A stretch of DNA of 64,000 bases from Halobacillus kuroshimensis DSM 18393 (GTDB lineage: Bacteria > Bacillota > Bacilli > Bacillales > Halobacillaceae). The notes below the pieces were generated by a model, which saw nothing but the letters and a program-made list of their open reading frames with translations, was not told where the DNA came from and made no database searches. The translations under genes and the position numbers were made by a program. Shown here piece by piece: positions 40,797-50,329 of the stretch (positions are counted from its first letter, which is position 1; the number at the start of each line of letters is the position of its first letter). The stretch lies in NCBI RefSeq assembly GCF_000425705.1, contig NZ_AUDY01000013.1, positions 1-64,000 of the forward strand. Reading direction: 5' to 3'.

Positions 40797-42154
40797 TTTG
40801 CCGTTTTAATCTGAACATGAACCTGTTCAAAGCCGGTGCCGCCTTCACTGTTCCTTGCAGCGACCACGTGTTCCGGAGCGAGCTTGTCATAAATATCCGC
40901 TTCGAACAACTCGGAAAACTGCTGGTACTCTTCCAGAGAAAGATCAAGCAGATAGCGCCCTTCCTGAATGGCGTACAGCACGATCTTTCCGATCACTTCA
41001 TGCGCCTGACGGAAAGGCATGCCTTTCACAGCCAGATAGTCGGCAATGTCGGTGGCGTTGGAGTAATCTTCCTTCACCGCTTTTTTCATTTCTCCTGCCT
41101 TCACTTCCATGGAATCCAGCATCGGGGCAAGCAGAGCGAGCGCCCCTTCGAGAGTATCCACAGTGTCGAACATGCCTTCCTTATCCTCCTGCATATCCTT
41201 GTTGTAGGCGAGCGGCAGCCCTTTCAAGAGGGTCAGCAGTCCCATCAGGTTTCCATAAATACGTCCTGTTTTCCCACGAAGCAGCTCCGGCACATCCGGG
41301 TTTTTCTTCTGTGGCATGATGCTTGATCCTGTACAGAATTCATCATCAAGCTCAACAAAGTTGAATTCTTCACTGCTCCATAAAATCAATTCCTCAGAAA
41401 GGCGGGAAATGTGGGTAATCATAATTGATGCGATCGACAGAAACTCTAGAATAAAGTCACGATCGCTCACCGCATCCAGAGAGTTTGGATATACCTTTTC
41501 AAATCCGAGGAGATCCGCACTCATCTGCCGGTCGATCGGGTAAGGCGTTCCGGCAAGCGCTGCAGCTCCAAGGGGAGACCAGTTGATCCGCTTCAAGCTG
41601 TCCTGCAGACGGTCTTTGTCACGTTCAAACATCCAGAAGTAGGCGAGCACATGGTGGGCGAAGGAAATCGGCTGGGCCCGCTGCAGATGGGTATAGCCCG
41701 GCAGGATCGTTTCTACATTCGATTCCGCCTGCCCCAGCAGAGCCGTCTGGACTTTTTCCACAAGCTCAATGATGGCCTCCGTTTTTTCACGGAGGTAAAG
41801 ATGCATATCGGTGGCGACCTGGTCATTCCGGCTTCTTCCGGTGTGGAGCTTCCCTCCGACAGGACCGATTTCTTCTATTAAAAGCTTTTCGATATTCATA
41901 TGAATGTCTTCATCCGCTACGGAATATTCCACATCATCATTTTCGATTTTCCCTTGGATGGTGTGGAGCCCGCGGATGATCTGGTTTTTCTCTTCATTGG
42001 AAATAATGTCACAGTGAGCGAGCATCTCCACGTGAGCGAGACTTCCTTTGATATCCTGGAGGGCCAGCTTTTGATCAAAGCCGATCGAAGAGGTATACTC
42101 TTCGACCAGCTGATTGGTTGGTTTCGTAAAGCGTCCGCCCCACAGCTTACTCAT
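40778..42154 (-). CDS. argH: Argininosuccinate lyase
   Basis: 458 residues, fumarase/aspartase superfamily: [14 protein letters not shown] start, [16 protein letters not shown] and the signature loop [12 protein letters not shown] with the catalytic Ser. It splits argininosuccinate into arginine and fumarate, the last step of arginine synthesis. Its ATG overlaps the argG stop by 8 nt (ATGAGTAA), so translation is coupled. Confidence 0.96.
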   Translation of the reverse strand: MSKLWGGRFTKPTNQLVEEYTSSIGFDQKLALQDIKGSLAHVEMLAHCDIISNEEKNQIIRGLHTIQGKIENDDVEYSVADEDIHMNIEKLLIEEIGPVGGKLHTGRSRNDQVATDMHLYLREKTEAIIELVEKVQTALLGQAESNVETILPGYTHLQRAQPISFAHHVLAYFWMFERDKDRLQDSLKRINWSPLGAAALAGTPYPIDRQMSADLLGFEKVYPNSLDAVSDRDFILEFLSIASIMITHISRLSEELILWSSEEFNFVELDDEFCTGSSIMPQKKNPDVPELLRGKTGRIYGNLMGLLTLLKGLPLAYNKDMQEDKEGMFDTVDTLEGALALLAPMLDSMEVKAGEMKKAVKEDYSNATDIADYLAVKGMPFRQAHEVIGKIVLYAIQEGRYLLDLSLEEYQQFSELFEADIYDKLAPEHVVAARNSEGGTGFEQVHVQIKTAKEHLYE

Positions 42155-43379
42155 TGACCTTCACCGCTGCCTGATCGATCAACTTCTTTTTATGCACATC
42201 AGCGTGGACTTTTGTCGGCAGTCCCCACAGCTTGATGAAACCGACCGCTGCGTTGTGATCAAACGCGTCTTCCTTGGAATACGTGGACAACTCTTCATTG
42301 TAAAGACTAACCGGTGACTTCTTCCCGATGACGATGGCATGGCCTTTAAATAATTTCACTTTCACTGTTCCAGTGACCACCTGCTGGGTCGTTTCCACGA
42401 AGGCGGACAGTGCCGGCTGAAGCGGAGAATACCAAAGACCGTCATAAATCATCTTGGACAACTGCTGATCCACGTTCGTTTTGTACTGGGATACTTCACG
42501 GGTCAGTGTAAGGAATTCCAGTTCTTTATGGGCGTTGATCAAAATCATCGCTGCCGGATTTTCGTACACTTCTCTTGATTTGATTCCGACTAAACGGTTT
42601 TCGGTATGGTCGATTCTTCCGACACCATGCAGACCACCGAGTTCATTCAGCTTTTCAATCAATGGCACAATGTCCATTTCTTCCCCGTTCAGGGCAACCG
42701 GCTTCCCTTCCTTGAAATCGATATCAAGGATTTCAGGTGTATCCGGTGTTTTTTCCAGCGGGTTGGTCCAGGCGTAAGCTGCTTCCGGTGCTTCCTCCCA
42801 TGGATCCTCCAGGACACCGGCTTCGCAGGCACGGCCCCAGATGTTGGCATCGATGGAAAACGGATTCTCCAGATTCACAGGAACCGGAATCCCTTTTTCC
42901 TCTGCATAAACGATCTGCTCATCACGGGTCATCCCCCACTCTCTGACAGGAGCAATGACTTCAAGCTCTGGATTCAGAGCCTGGATGGAAACTTCAAAAC
43001 GAACCTGATCGTTCCCTTTGCCTGTACAACCGTGAGCGACTGCCACTGCCCCTTCCTGTTCCGCAACCTCTACGAGAAGCTTGGAAATAAGTGGACGGGA
43101 CAAGGCAGAAGATAACGGATATTTACCTTCATACAAGGCATTGGCTTTCAAGGCAGGCATCAAATATTCTTCTGCAAGGATTTCTTTGGCATTGACCATG
43201 ATGGCCTTGATTGCTCCGACATCCAGCGCTTTCTGACGGATGGCCTCAAGATCCTTCCCTTCTCCAACATCCAGCCCGAGTGCAATCACATCATATCCAT
43301 ATTTCTCCTGGATCCATTTCACTGAAATCGAAGTATCCAATCCACCAGAATAAGCTAATACAACCTTTGGTTTTGTCAT
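42147..43379 (-). CDS. argG: Argininosuccinate synthase
   Basis: 410 residues beginning [17 protein letters not shown] with the N-type ATP pyrophosphatase loop SGGLDTS, then [12 protein letters not shown]. It joins citrulline and aspartate. ATG at 43379 follows GGAGG by 8 nt; upstream in-frame ATG codons lie in the leader. Expression is probably controlled by the T-box upstream. Confidence 0.96.
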   Translation of the reverse strand: MTKPKVVLAYSGGLDTSISVKWIQEKYGYDVIALGLDVGEGKDLEAIRQKALDVGAIKAIMVNAKEILAEEYLMPALKANALYEGKYPLSSALSRPLISKLLVEVAEQEGAVAVAHGCTGKGNDQVRFEVSIQALNPELEVIAPVREWGMTRDEQIVYAEEKGIPVPVNLENPFSIDANIWGRACEAGVLEDPWEEAPEAAYAWTNPLEKTPDTPEILDIDFKEGKPVALNGEEMDIVPLIEKLNELGGLHGVGRIDHTENRLVGIKSREVYENPAAMILINAHKELEFLTLTREVSQYKTNVDQQLSKMIYDGLWYSPLQPALSAFVETTQQVVTGTVKVKLFKGHAIVIGKKSPVSLYNEELSTYSKEDAFDHNAAVGFIKLWGLPTKVHADVHKKKLIDQAAVKVNE

Positions 43380-43410
43380 TATAACGTCCTCCTTCATATT
43401 TTTGTCCATA

Positions 43411-43660
43411 AAAAAACCCGTCTCCTACTAATCGTAAGAGACGGATTTTATCGTTCACATCCGCGGTGCCACTCTCATTGTCTATGAAACATAGACCAGC
43501 TCAATACTGATAACGGGGGATCCCGGTTCCGGCTACTCGCGTTCACCAAACTTCTCGGAAGTGCGTTTCCCTATGAATGGCCATCAGGCTTCCACCAACC
43601 CCGACTCGCTGTAAGACCAGCATCCATACGTACTTTCTTCGTCTTCGAATGTATTTTTAT
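43411..43660 (-). promoter_or_regulatory. T-box riboswitch of argGH
   Basis: On the minus strand the leader has the stem I distal motif GCGAGTCGGGGTTGGTGG, a stem III-like ACCGGGATCCCCCGTT region and the T-box sequence GAGAGTGGCACCGCGG (43461-43476). A terminator CCGTCTC-loop-GAGACGG with TTTTTTT follows (43412-43442). An Arg codon CGC occurs in GGGAAACGCACTTCC on the 3' side of stem I and is a plausible specifier, fitting control by uncharged tRNA-Arg. Specifier placement is my guess. Confidence 0.9.
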
Positions 43661-43675
43661 TATTTATTGTTTATA

Positions 43676-43703
43676 ATTATACAAAATATACAGAGGAAGT
43701 CAA
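43676..43703 (-). promoter_or_regulatory. Promoter of argGH
   Basis: TTGACT (43698-43703), 16 bp, TATAAT (43676-43681) on the minus strand, just upstream of the T-box. Confidence 0.85.
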
Positions 43704-43738
43704 CAAGCAAATCTTAAAAACTTTACTTTTATTCTTTG

Positions 43739-43772
43739 AAAACGGCCCGCTTTCCGGCGGACCGTTTTCACA
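43739..43772 (-). terminator. Terminator of the lactate permease
   Basis: GAAAACGG-CCGC/GCGG-CCGTTTTC stem right after the stop codon. Confidence 0.8.
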
Positions 43773-43784
43773 ACCACACACGAA

Positions 43785-45440
43785 TTAAAAGAGATAAACA
43801 GCGGCCATTCCAAGCATCCCCGCCATTGCTACATAGAGGAGCATCGGAATCATCGTCAGGCGTATAATCGTCCCTTCCTCGCCAACGAGGTTTACGACAG
43901 AAGCCGCGGCAACGACATTAAGGATACACACCATATTCCCCGCATTGGAACCGAGCACTTGAAGAGCTGTCACCTGCTGCGGAGCCACTTGGATCTGATC
44001 CGCTACGCTGAATTGGAATAAAGAAAACATCATATTGCTGAATGTCGCACTGCCGGATATGAAGGAACCGAGCGCACCAATTACAGGCGCGGCCAGCGGC
44101 CAGGCTTCTCCGACAGAAGCAGAAACAATCTCGGCAAGCTCCATCGGCATACTGGCAAGCCCCGCATCGTTCACGCCGGAGTTGATGAAGATCCGCACCA
44201 TCGGAACAGCTGTGCCCAGTGCTACAGCACTCCCAACCATGGTATGCGCAGACGTTTTCAATGTTTCCAGCACTTCCTGTTTTCTCATCCTGTGATAAAA
44301 AATAGTGAACAGGACAGCAGCGGCAAAAATCGTTCCGGGCAGATAGAATGGCTGGAAGGATGTCGTAATGCCTGTCCCTAAAATATCGTTCCACGTAACA
44401 GATACAGAGGTCAGCCACCCCTTCAGAGGAAGAACGTTCACACGAGTCAGAACGAGCAGGACAGCAACAACGATATAAGGAACCCATGCTTTGTATAAAG
44501 GCATTGTTACAGCGTTGGCGCTGATTTCCTCCACCTCTTCATCTTCCTCTCTTTTTCCGAAATCCCATGGTTCATCCGGGAGAAGAAATCCTTTTTTAGC
44601 CGCCGGGACGACGACCGCTAAACCGACAAGGCCGCCGATGATGGACGGAAATTCCGGTCCAAGCAGATGAACGACAAGTAAAGCAGGAAGCGTAAAGCTT
44701 ACCCCGGCGAAAAGGGCAAACTTCCAAATCTGAAGACCTTCTCTTAAGGAGCGGTTTTCACCGAAAAGCTTCGTAAGAATCAATACGAGCACAAGGGGGA
44801 TAAAACTCCCGATAAACAAGTCCATTAGAACGGCAGATTGAGCGACCTCATATACAAATTGTGTTAACGTCTGACTCCCAAGGGCCTGCTGGACTGGTTC
44901 GGCCACCGCTTCTCCCTGTCTCAACCCTTGATCCACTCCTACAATTAACGGTGTCCCTACGGCTCCAAAGGATACTGCACTGCTGTCCGCAATCAAAGCA
45001 AGAGAAACTGCAGCGAGTGCCGGAAATCCGAGTGTCAGAAGCAAAGGCGCAGCAATCGCGGCAGGCGTTCCAAATCCGGCCGCTCCTTCAATGAAGGACC
45101 CGAACAGCCAGGCGATAATAATCAGCTGGACCCTGCGGTCACTCGTAATCCCGGAAAAACCGGTACGAATCACTCCGAGAGCGCCGCTGTTTTTCAAAGT
45201 ATTCAAAAGAAGCACCGCGCCAAATACAATCCATAATATAGACGCAGCGATCATGATTCCTTCAAGGGACGCCGCAGCCGCCCTGATCAAAGGCACCTTC
45301 CAAATGAAGACGGCGGATAAAGCAACGACAAGGAGACTGACCGGCATGGCACGCACGGCCGGAAAACGGAATAAGACCAATAGAATAAAGACGGCAGCCA
45401 CCGGCATCAGCGCCGTAAGTAATTGAAGAATTGTCATCAT
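43785..45440 (-). CDS. L-lactate permease (LctP family)
   Basis: 551 residues with about 13 hydrophobic segments, [21 protein letters not shown] and [18 protein letters not shown], both signatures of the LctP/LldP family of lactate:H+ symporters (also glycolate). A cytoplasmic acidic loop ([12 protein letters not shown]) lies in the middle. It is a single gene, not next to ldh or lutABC. A Rex operator lies upstream, indicating NADH-linked control. Start: ATG 45440 or GTG 45446. Confidence 0.92.
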   Translation of the reverse strand: MMTILQLLTALMPVAAVFILLVLFRFPAVRAMPVSLLVVALSAVFIWKVPLIRAAAASLEGIMIAASILWIVFGAVLLLNTLKNSGALGVIRTGFSGITSDRRVQLIIIAWLFGSFIEGAAGFGTPAAIAAPLLLTLGFPALAAVSLALIADSSAVSFGAVGTPLIVGVDQGLRQGEAVAEPVQQALGSQTLTQFVYEVAQSAVLMDLFIGSFIPLVLVLILTKLFGENRSLREGLQIWKFALFAGVSFTLPALLVVHLLGPEFPSIIGGLVGLAVVVPAAKKGFLLPDEPWDFGKREEDEEVEEISANAVTMPLYKAWVPYIVVAVLLVLTRVNVLPLKGWLTSVSVTWNDILGTGITTSFQPFYLPGTIFAAAVLFTIFYHRMRKQEVLETLKTSAHTMVGSAVALGTAVPMVRIFINSGVNDAGLASMPMELAEIVSASVGEAWPLAAPVIGALGSFISGSATFSNMMFSLFQFSVADQIQVAPQQVTALQVLGSNAGNMVCILNVVAAASVVNLVGEEGTIIRLTMIPMLLYVAMAGMLGMAAVYLF

Positions 45441-45505
45441 ACCCACACCCTTACCTCTTGATACTTTTATTATAAGGGAAAAGACTGGGAAAGAGAGTGA
45501 CTACT

Positions 45506-45523
45506 TTGTGAAACATTTCACAA
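45506..45523. promoter_or_regulatory. Rex operator upstream of the lactate permease
   Basis: TTGTGAA-ACAT-TTCACAA is a perfect Rex dyad (TTGTGAAnnnnTTCACAA), 66 bp before the start codon. Rex is the NADH-sensing repressor; lctP is a known Rex target in B. subtilis. The same bases also satisfy TGTGA-N6-TCACA (Fnr/Crp type), so Fnr is the alternative reader. Confidence 0.8.
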
Positions 45524-45617
45524 TATGCATCTTTATGAATCTCAGAAATTTCTGTAACCCTGCTTTCAGATGTGATACAATGGCAGGTAGTTTCATAAAA
45601 TCTGCTGAATAAGCAGG

Positions 45618-45653
45618 AGAGGTTCTAGCGACACCCTCTATAAAAAACTAAGG
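45618..45653 (+). promoter_or_regulatory. preQ1-I riboswitch
   Basis: AGAGGTTCTAGC-(GA)-CACCCTCTATAAAAAACTAAGG is the complete type I preQ1 aptamer: P1 stem AGAGG/CCTCT, the CTAGC loop and the A-rich tail whose CTAAGG closes the pseudoknot. It precedes queCDE. Confidence 0.97.
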
Positions 45654-45688
45654 ATGGAACTGTACCTTGCCTTAGGTGCGGTTTTTTT
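45648..45688 (+). terminator. preQ1-controlled terminator
   Basis: CTAAGG (45648-45653, part of the aptamer tail) pairs with CCTTAG (45670-45675) and is followed by GTGCGGTTTTTTT. The shared CTAAGG couples ligand binding to attenuation. Confidence 0.75.
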
Positions 45689-45742
45689 ATGGTTTTGGGT
45701 GTGTAGAATTCTCTTTTTCATGATTGAAAGGAGAATTTTTTT

Positions 45743-46405
45743 ATGGAAAAAAATAAGAAAGCCGTCGTCGTGTTCAGCGGCGGGCAAGACAGCACGACCT
45801 GCCTTTTCTGGGCTTTAGAACAGTTTGATCACGTGGAAGTGGTCACTTTTGACTATAATCAGCGTCATAAACAGGAAATCGAAGTGGCAGAGGAGATCGC
45901 CGGAGACCTGGGTGTCCGACAGCATGTGCTCGACATGTCCCTGTTAAATCAGCTTGCACCAAACGCTCTGACCCGGGACGATATCGAAGTGAAGGACGGA
46001 GAAGACGGAGAACTTCCTTCCACGTTCGTACCAGGAAGAAATCTTCTTTTCCTATCTTTCGCTACCATTCTCGCACGTCAGATTGGTGCCAAGCACATTA
46101 TTACTGGTGTATGTGAAACGGACTTCAGCGGGTATCCCGACTGCCGCGATGTGTTTGTTAAATCGTTGAACGTTTCCCTTAACCTGTCGATGGACGATGA
46201 ATTCGTCATCCATACCCCGCTCATGTGGCTGGATAAAGCGCAGACGTGGAAAATGGCCGATGACCTGGACGCCTTTTCCTACGTACGCGAAAAAACACTC
46301 ACCTGCTATAACGGTGTCCGTGGTGACGGATGCGGAGAGTGCCCGGCCTGCCAGCTGCGCAGACAGGGACTTGAAAATTACCTCACTGAGCGGAAGGAGG
46401 CGTGA
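45743..46405 (+). CDS. queC: 7-cyano-7-deazaguanine synthase QueC
   Basis: 220 residues: ATP-binding [12 protein letters not shown] at the N-terminus and a zinc site of four Cys in the C-terminal segment ([16 protein letters not shown]). It converts 7-carboxy-7-deazaguanine to preQ0 with ammonia and ATP. First gene of the queCDE operon. RBS GAAAGGAG. Confidence 0.97.
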   Translation: MEKNKKAVVVFSGGQDSTTCLFWALEQFDHVEVVTFDYNQRHKQEIEVAEEIAGDLGVRQHVLDMSLLNQLAPNALTRDDIEVKDGEDGELPSTFVPGRNLLFLSFATILARQIGAKHIITGVCETDFSGYPDCRDVFVKSLNVSLNLSMDDEFVIHTPLMWLDKAQTWKMADDLDAFSYVREKTLTCYNGVRGDGCGECPACQLRRQGLENYLTERKEA

Positions 46406-46407
46406 CG

Positions 46408-46875
46408 ATGTACGGATTTACAATTGTGGAAAACCTGCAGAAAATCGATGAAGATATTAAGCGCCATGAGTTGAAATACCACCAGAAGCGGGTGATGGTC
46501 AGCAAGGAGTTCACGTTCGACGCTGCCCACCACCTGCACTGTTATGAAGGGAAATGTAAAAACCTTCACGGCCACACGTACAAAGTCATCTTCGGTATCA
46601 GCGGCTATACGGATGAGATCGGCCTTGTGATTGACTTCGGAGATATCAAGAAAATCTGGAAGGATGAAATTGAAATCCACCTCGATCACAGATACTTGAA
46701 CGATACCCTTCCGCAGATGAATACAACGGCGGAGAACATGGTCGTCTGGATTTATGAAAAAATGCAGGAGTCGCTTCGTTCCTACCCGAATGATTACCGC
46801 GTTGAATTTGTAAAGCTGTATGAAACGCCGACAAGTTATGCGGAAGCACGACGGGAGTGGATGAATGATGCATAA
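46408..46875 (+). CDS. queD: 6-carboxytetrahydropterin synthase QueD
   Basis: 155 residues of the PTPS family: zinc-binding His in FDAAHHL and LHGHTYKV, catalytic Cys in YEGKCKNLHG. It makes 6-carboxy-5,6,7,8-tetrahydropterin from dihydroneopterin triphosphate. ATG 46408 is 7 nt after GGAGG and 2 nt past the queC stop. It carries a longer N-terminus (ENLQKIDEDIKRHELKYHQ) than E. coli QueD. Confidence 0.95.
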   Translation: MYGFTIVENLQKIDEDIKRHELKYHQKRVMVSKEFTFDAAHHLHCYEGKCKNLHGHTYKVIFGISGYTDEIGLVIDFGDIKKIWKDEIEIHLDHRYLNDTLPQMNTTAENMVVWIYEKMQESLRSYPNDYRVEFVKLYETPTSYAEARREWMNDA

Positions 46876-47596
46876 GTTCCCTGTGCTCGAAATTTTCGGA
46901 CCGACCATCCAGGGCGAAGGGATGGTCGTCGGCCGGAAAACAATGTTCGTCCGGACAGCCGGCTGTGATTACAGCTGCGCCTGGTGCGACTCTGCCTTCA
47001 CGTGGGATGGCAGTGCCAAAGAGGATATCGAACGCCTGACAGCTGATGACATCATCGACAGACTTGTAGAAGCAGGCGGTGACTGCTTCGATCACGTCAC
47101 CGTCTCCGGCGGAAACCCTGCCCTTTTGAAAAACCTGCATGAGCTTATTGAGCCGCTCCACGAACGCGGCATTGAAGTGGCCCTTGAAACACAGGGAAGC
47201 CGCTGGCAGGACTGGTTTGTGGACATCGATGATTTAACCATTTCACCAAAACCGCCGAGCTCGCTGATGACAACAAATTGGGACATATTGGATGACATCA
47301 TCCAGCGGCTGGAGCAAAACAAACGCTCCTCCCACGTAAGTTTGAAAGTCGTCATTTTTAACGACGAGGATCTGACGTATGCGGAAACCGTGCATCAGCG
47401 GTACCCGGACGTCCCCTTCTTTTTACAGGTCGGCAATGATGACCTTGTAGAAGAGAAACCGGGGAACCTTGCCTCCCACCTGCTTGACCAGTATGAATGG
47501 CTGATCGACAAAGTGACGGCTTCGAAAAACCTGAATCATGTACGCGTGCTGCCTCAAGTGCACGCCCTCGTCTGGGGAAACAAACGAGGCGTATAA
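46865..47596 (+). CDS. queE: 7-carboxy-7-deazaguanine synthase QueE (radical SAM)
   Basis: 243 residues: FGPTIQGEG, then the iron-sulfur motif C-x3-C-x2-C in AGCDYSCAWCDS (about 33-40), VSGGNPAL and the SAM-binding LETQGSRW. It rearranges carboxytetrahydropterin to CDG. The start overlaps queD by 11 nt with its Shine-Dalgarno inside that gene. queF, which makes preQ1, is not in the operon. Confidence 0.96.
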   Translation: MMHKFPVLEIFGPTIQGEGMVVGRKTMFVRTAGCDYSCAWCDSAFTWDGSAKEDIERLTADDIIDRLVEAGGDCFDHVTVSGGNPALLKNLHELIEPLHERGIEVALETQGSRWQDWFVDIDDLTISPKPPSSLMTTNWDILDDIIQRLEQNKRSSHVSLKVVIFNDEDLTYAETVHQRYPDVPFFLQVGNDDLVEEKPGNLASHLLDQYEWLIDKVTASKNLNHVRVLPQVHALVWGNKRGV

Positions 47597-47598
47597 AA

Positions 47599-47632
47599 CA
47601 AGCGTCCGCTATTGAAGCGGGCGCTTGTTTCC
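47599..47632 (+). terminator. Terminator of queCDE
   Basis: AAGCG(T)CCGCT/AGCGG(G)CGCTT stem followed by GTTTCC; T-run weak. Confidence 0.7.
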
Positions 47633-47640
47633 GTAGTTCT

Positions 47641-47757
47641 GATGCCGGATATCGGTCAATCAGATCGATATATCGGTCTTTTCTTGAATATATCGATCCA
47701 TATTAGTGAGATATCAACTTTTTTCCGGATATATCAGCCAAATCTGCATGATATCGA
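47641..47757. repeat. Cluster of GATAT/ATATATC motifs
   Basis: In 117 bp between queE and the BASS gene the motifs GATATCGGTC, GATATATCGGTC-like, ATATATCGATC, GATATC, GGATATATCAG and GATATCGAT recur about every 15-20 bp. They are self-complementary around ATAT. No ORF or promoter seen; purpose unknown. Confidence 0.55.
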
Positions 47758-48711
47758 TTAACCGGCCTCTTTTACCCGTACCGCCCGCTTTTCGAAAAAT
47801 TTCCCGGCAAACGAAGCGAGCACCTGCTGAAACAGCATTCCGACGATGACCGGCACAGCGGCCGCTGCGGGAAAGTATGTAATCGCGATAACGGCTCCTC
47901 CACTTATGTTGCGCATACCACTGTTGAACGTAAGCGATAGGACACTCTCGTTTTCAAGCTTCGCAAGCTTTGCCGCCCAGAAACCGAGTGTGTAGGCCGC
48001 TACTGCGAGAAGGAAGACGGTCAGCGCTGTCGCTGCCAGCTTGCCGTTCATTTCTTTCAAGTAAGGAGCGACCGCTGAACTGTTGATCATCACGACAGAA
48101 GCAATGCCAAGTTTGGTTGTGGGAGCCAGGCTCCTCTCCAAACGCTCCGTCCACTCCCTTTTTCCCCACTGGTTCACACACATCCCGGCTATGGACGGGA
48201 TCACAATCATCCAAAGCAGCCCCATCATAATCGCCAGAGCATCCATTTCCACCGCATTCCCGACAAGCAGTTTCATGACGATCGGAACGATAAATGGAGC
48301 AAGCATCGTGTCGACCAGAATAATCGACAGCGTCAGCACGACATTTCCTTTATAGATCGATACCCAGATCAGCGACGTAATCCCGGTTGGAATGACAAAG
48401 GATAAAACAAGCCCGATGGTTGTGTTCACATCCCCGCTGAAAAATAACGTTCCTGTTCCAAGGGCAATGACAGGCATGAGAATATGTAAAACGAAGAGAC
48501 AGATGATTAACCCTAAAGGGTGACGCAGCACCTTTTTCAAATCTGTAAAATTGGAACCAAGACTGCCGGCAAAGGTCATGACAGCAAAGATCCATGGTAC
48601 AAGAAAAACAAGCGGTTCAAGCCACCTGGCGAAAATCACACCGAAAACGACAGCTACAGGTGTGATGGAGGGCATCAGCTTCTGCAGCAGCCGGTTCAAC
48701 CTCTGAATCAT
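47758..48711 (-). CDS. Bile acid:sodium symporter (BASS) family transporter
   Basis: 317 residues with about ten hydrophobic helices. FVIPTGITSLIW and TFNSGMRNISGGAV correspond to the two conserved crossover-helix regions of BASS proteins. In bacteria these carry pantoate, keto acids or arsenite-like solutes; no specific substrate can be read here. Monocistronic. Confidence 0.85.
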   Translation of the reverse strand: MIQRLNRLLQKLMPSITPVAVVFGVIFARWLEPLVFLVPWIFAVMTFAGSLGSNFTDLKKVLRHPLGLIICLFVLHILMPVIALGTGTLFFSGDVNTTIGLVLSFVIPTGITSLIWVSIYKGNVVLTLSIILVDTMLAPFIVPIVMKLLVGNAVEMDALAIMMGLLWMIVIPSIAGMCVNQWGKREWTERLERSLAPTTKLGIASVVMINSSAVAPYLKEMNGKLAATALTVFLLAVAAYTLGFWAAKLAKLENESVLSLTFNSGMRNISGGAVIAITYFPAAAAVPVIVGMLFQQVLASFAGKFFEKRAVRVKEAG

Positions 48712-48772
48712 CCTGCTCTCCCCCCTGACCTATCTATATATGAATTCCATTCTACGCCTCCCACTAAAAAAA

Positions 48773-48803
48773 GGAAACCCGGAGAATGAGTCTCCAAGTT
48801 TCC
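48773..48803 (-). terminator. Terminator of the OFA transporter gene
   Basis: GGAAACyyGGAGA/TCTCCrrGTTTCC imperfect stem (GGAAACCCGGAGA...TCTCCAAGTTTCC). Confidence 0.75.
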
Positions 48804-48809
48804 TCTCCA

Positions 48810-50069
48810 TTACGCTGTACGTGATTCTTCCTTCAGTGCTTGGCGTTTCTGTTTTTCGTCACGCTTCGTTAAGATCGAAACGACGAGGGCGATCACAAAC
48901 AGGCCGGCAAAATAGATCAGGCTGTTTTCATAACTGCCTGTCGTATCCTTCATCCATGCTGCAAACACAGGTCCGGCAAGGCCCGCAGCCGCCCACGCGG
49001 TCAAAATGTACCCGTGAATGGCGCCAAGCTCCTTCGTTCCGAACAGGTCGCCGATAAAGGCCGGCATCGCTGCAAATCCTCCACCGTAACAGGTGTAAAT
49101 GACCGAAAACGCCACGACGAACACCCATGTAATGGATGTATAAGGCACAATCAGGAAAAGACCAATCTGCAGAACGAAAAATGCTAAGTACGTATTTCCG
49201 CGGCCGATATAGTCCGACGCACTCGCCCAGCCGATCCGGCCGAGACCGTTAAAGATCCCCATCACGCCCACAAGTGTCGCTGCTGTCCCAGCTGCTACAC
49301 CGACACTTTCCTCAAGCAGCGGCTTGGCGGCGGAGATGACGGCGATCCCGCACGTCACATTAATAAAGAGCATCACCCATAAGTAATAAAAACGCTTCGT
49401 CTTGACCGCTTCCTTCGCCCGCATATTGGCGAGGTCCTGTTTATCCGAAGACTCCTGTTCCTCCGGGTCGTAGCCTTCCGGAACCCAGTCCTCCGGCGGA
49501 CGGGACAGATACAGGGAAGAACCAATCATAACGACAAAATAAGAGATACCGAGAATGTAGAAGGTTGCGGCAATGCCTGTTTGATTGATAAAAAAGTTCA
49601 TCAGCGGACTGGCAATCGCAGCGGCGAAGCCAAAGCCCATAATCGCCATGCCGGTCGCCAGTCCACGACGGTCCGGGAACCATTTAACAAGCGTGGATAC
49701 CGGTGCGATATAGCCCACTCCAAGACCGATCCCACCAAGAACCCCATAAAAAAAGTACAGCAGCCAGAGCGATCCGGCCTGTACCGCAATCCCTGAACCT
49801 GCGACACCGATTCCGAAGAAAATCGCTGCTGTTATACCGGCCACCCGCGGACCGTATTTTTCTACAAACCAGCCAAGAAAAGCAGCAGATAAACCTAAAA
49901 ATAAGATTGCGACACTGAACGTAAACTGCACCTGGCTGGCCGACCAGCCGAATTCCTCACTCAACGGCCCCGTAAAGTTACTCCACGCATACACCGATCC
50001 GATGGAAATATGGATGCCGACGGCACATAAAGCGATGAGCCATCTGTTTTTCACTTTCCTTTTCCCCAT
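48810..50069 (-). CDS. MFS transporter, oxalate:formate antiporter (OFA) type
   Basis: 419 residues with 12 predicted helices, GSVYAWSNFTGPLSEEFGWS at the start, an acidic/Gln linker (EGYDPEEQESSDKQD) between halves, and TYGGGF-like CYGGGFAAMPAFIGDLFG. This is the OFA group of the major facilitator superfamily, which exchanges small carboxylates. Substrate not determined. ATG at 50069 follows GGGGTGA; the upstream in-frame region overlaps a terminator and is not coding. Confidence 0.88.
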   Translation of the reverse strand: MGKRKVKNRWLIALCAVGIHISIGSVYAWSNFTGPLSEEFGWSASQVQFTFSVAILFLGLSAAFLGWFVEKYGPRVAGITAAIFFGIGVAGSGIAVQAGSLWLLYFFYGVLGGIGLGVGYIAPVSTLVKWFPDRRGLATGMAIMGFGFAAAIASPLMNFFINQTGIAATFYILGISYFVVMIGSSLYLSRPPEDWVPEGYDPEEQESSDKQDLANMRAKEAVKTKRFYYLWVMLFINVTCGIAVISAAKPLLEESVGVAAGTAATLVGVMGIFNGLGRIGWASASDYIGRGNTYLAFFVLQIGLFLIVPYTSITWVFVVAFSVIYTCYGGGFAAMPAFIGDLFGTKELGAIHGYILTAWAAAGLAGPVFAAWMKDTTGSYENSLIYFAGLFVIALVVSILTKRDEKQKRQALKEESRTA

Positions 50070-50127
50070 GCTGTCACCCCAATTTGTTAGATTAAAGGTC
50101 TTTTTCCTAAATTCTACATTTTCAAAC

Positions 50128-50165
50128 AAAAAAACCCTTCTTACTACTGTAAGAAGGGTTTTAAT
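50128..50165 (-). terminator. Terminator of tRNA-Ala
   Basis: AACCCTTCTTA/TAAGAAGGGTT stem with seven T on the minus strand, 14 bp past the tRNA 3' end. Confidence 0.9.
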
Positions 50166-50178
50166 TGTACTGTATAAG

Positions 50179-50251
50179 TGGAGCATAGCGGGCTCGAACC
50201 GCTGACCTCTACACTGCCAGTGTAGCGCTCTCCCAGCTGAGCTAATGCCCC
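50179..50251 (-). tRNA. tRNA-Ala (anticodon GGC)
   Basis: 73 nt on the minus strand: acceptor GGGGCAT/ATGCTCC, D-arm AGCTCAGCTGGGAGAGC, anticodon stem CTACA/TGTAG with loop CTGGCAG (anticodon GGC), T-arm AGCGG-TTCGAGC-CCGCT, discriminator A. The CCA end is not encoded. It is a single tRNA gene with its own terminator. Confidence 0.97.
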
Positions 50252-50329
50252 GTATTTATTGAAGACAAGTATGATAATAGCATGTCCGTATTTCTTTATC
50301 AATACTTTTTGACAAAAAAATTCAAAAAA

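Noticed and set aside
47641-47757. A CRISPR array in the ATAT repeats
   Set aside because: Motifs are about 10 bp, imperfect, with no regular spacers and no cas genes in the window.
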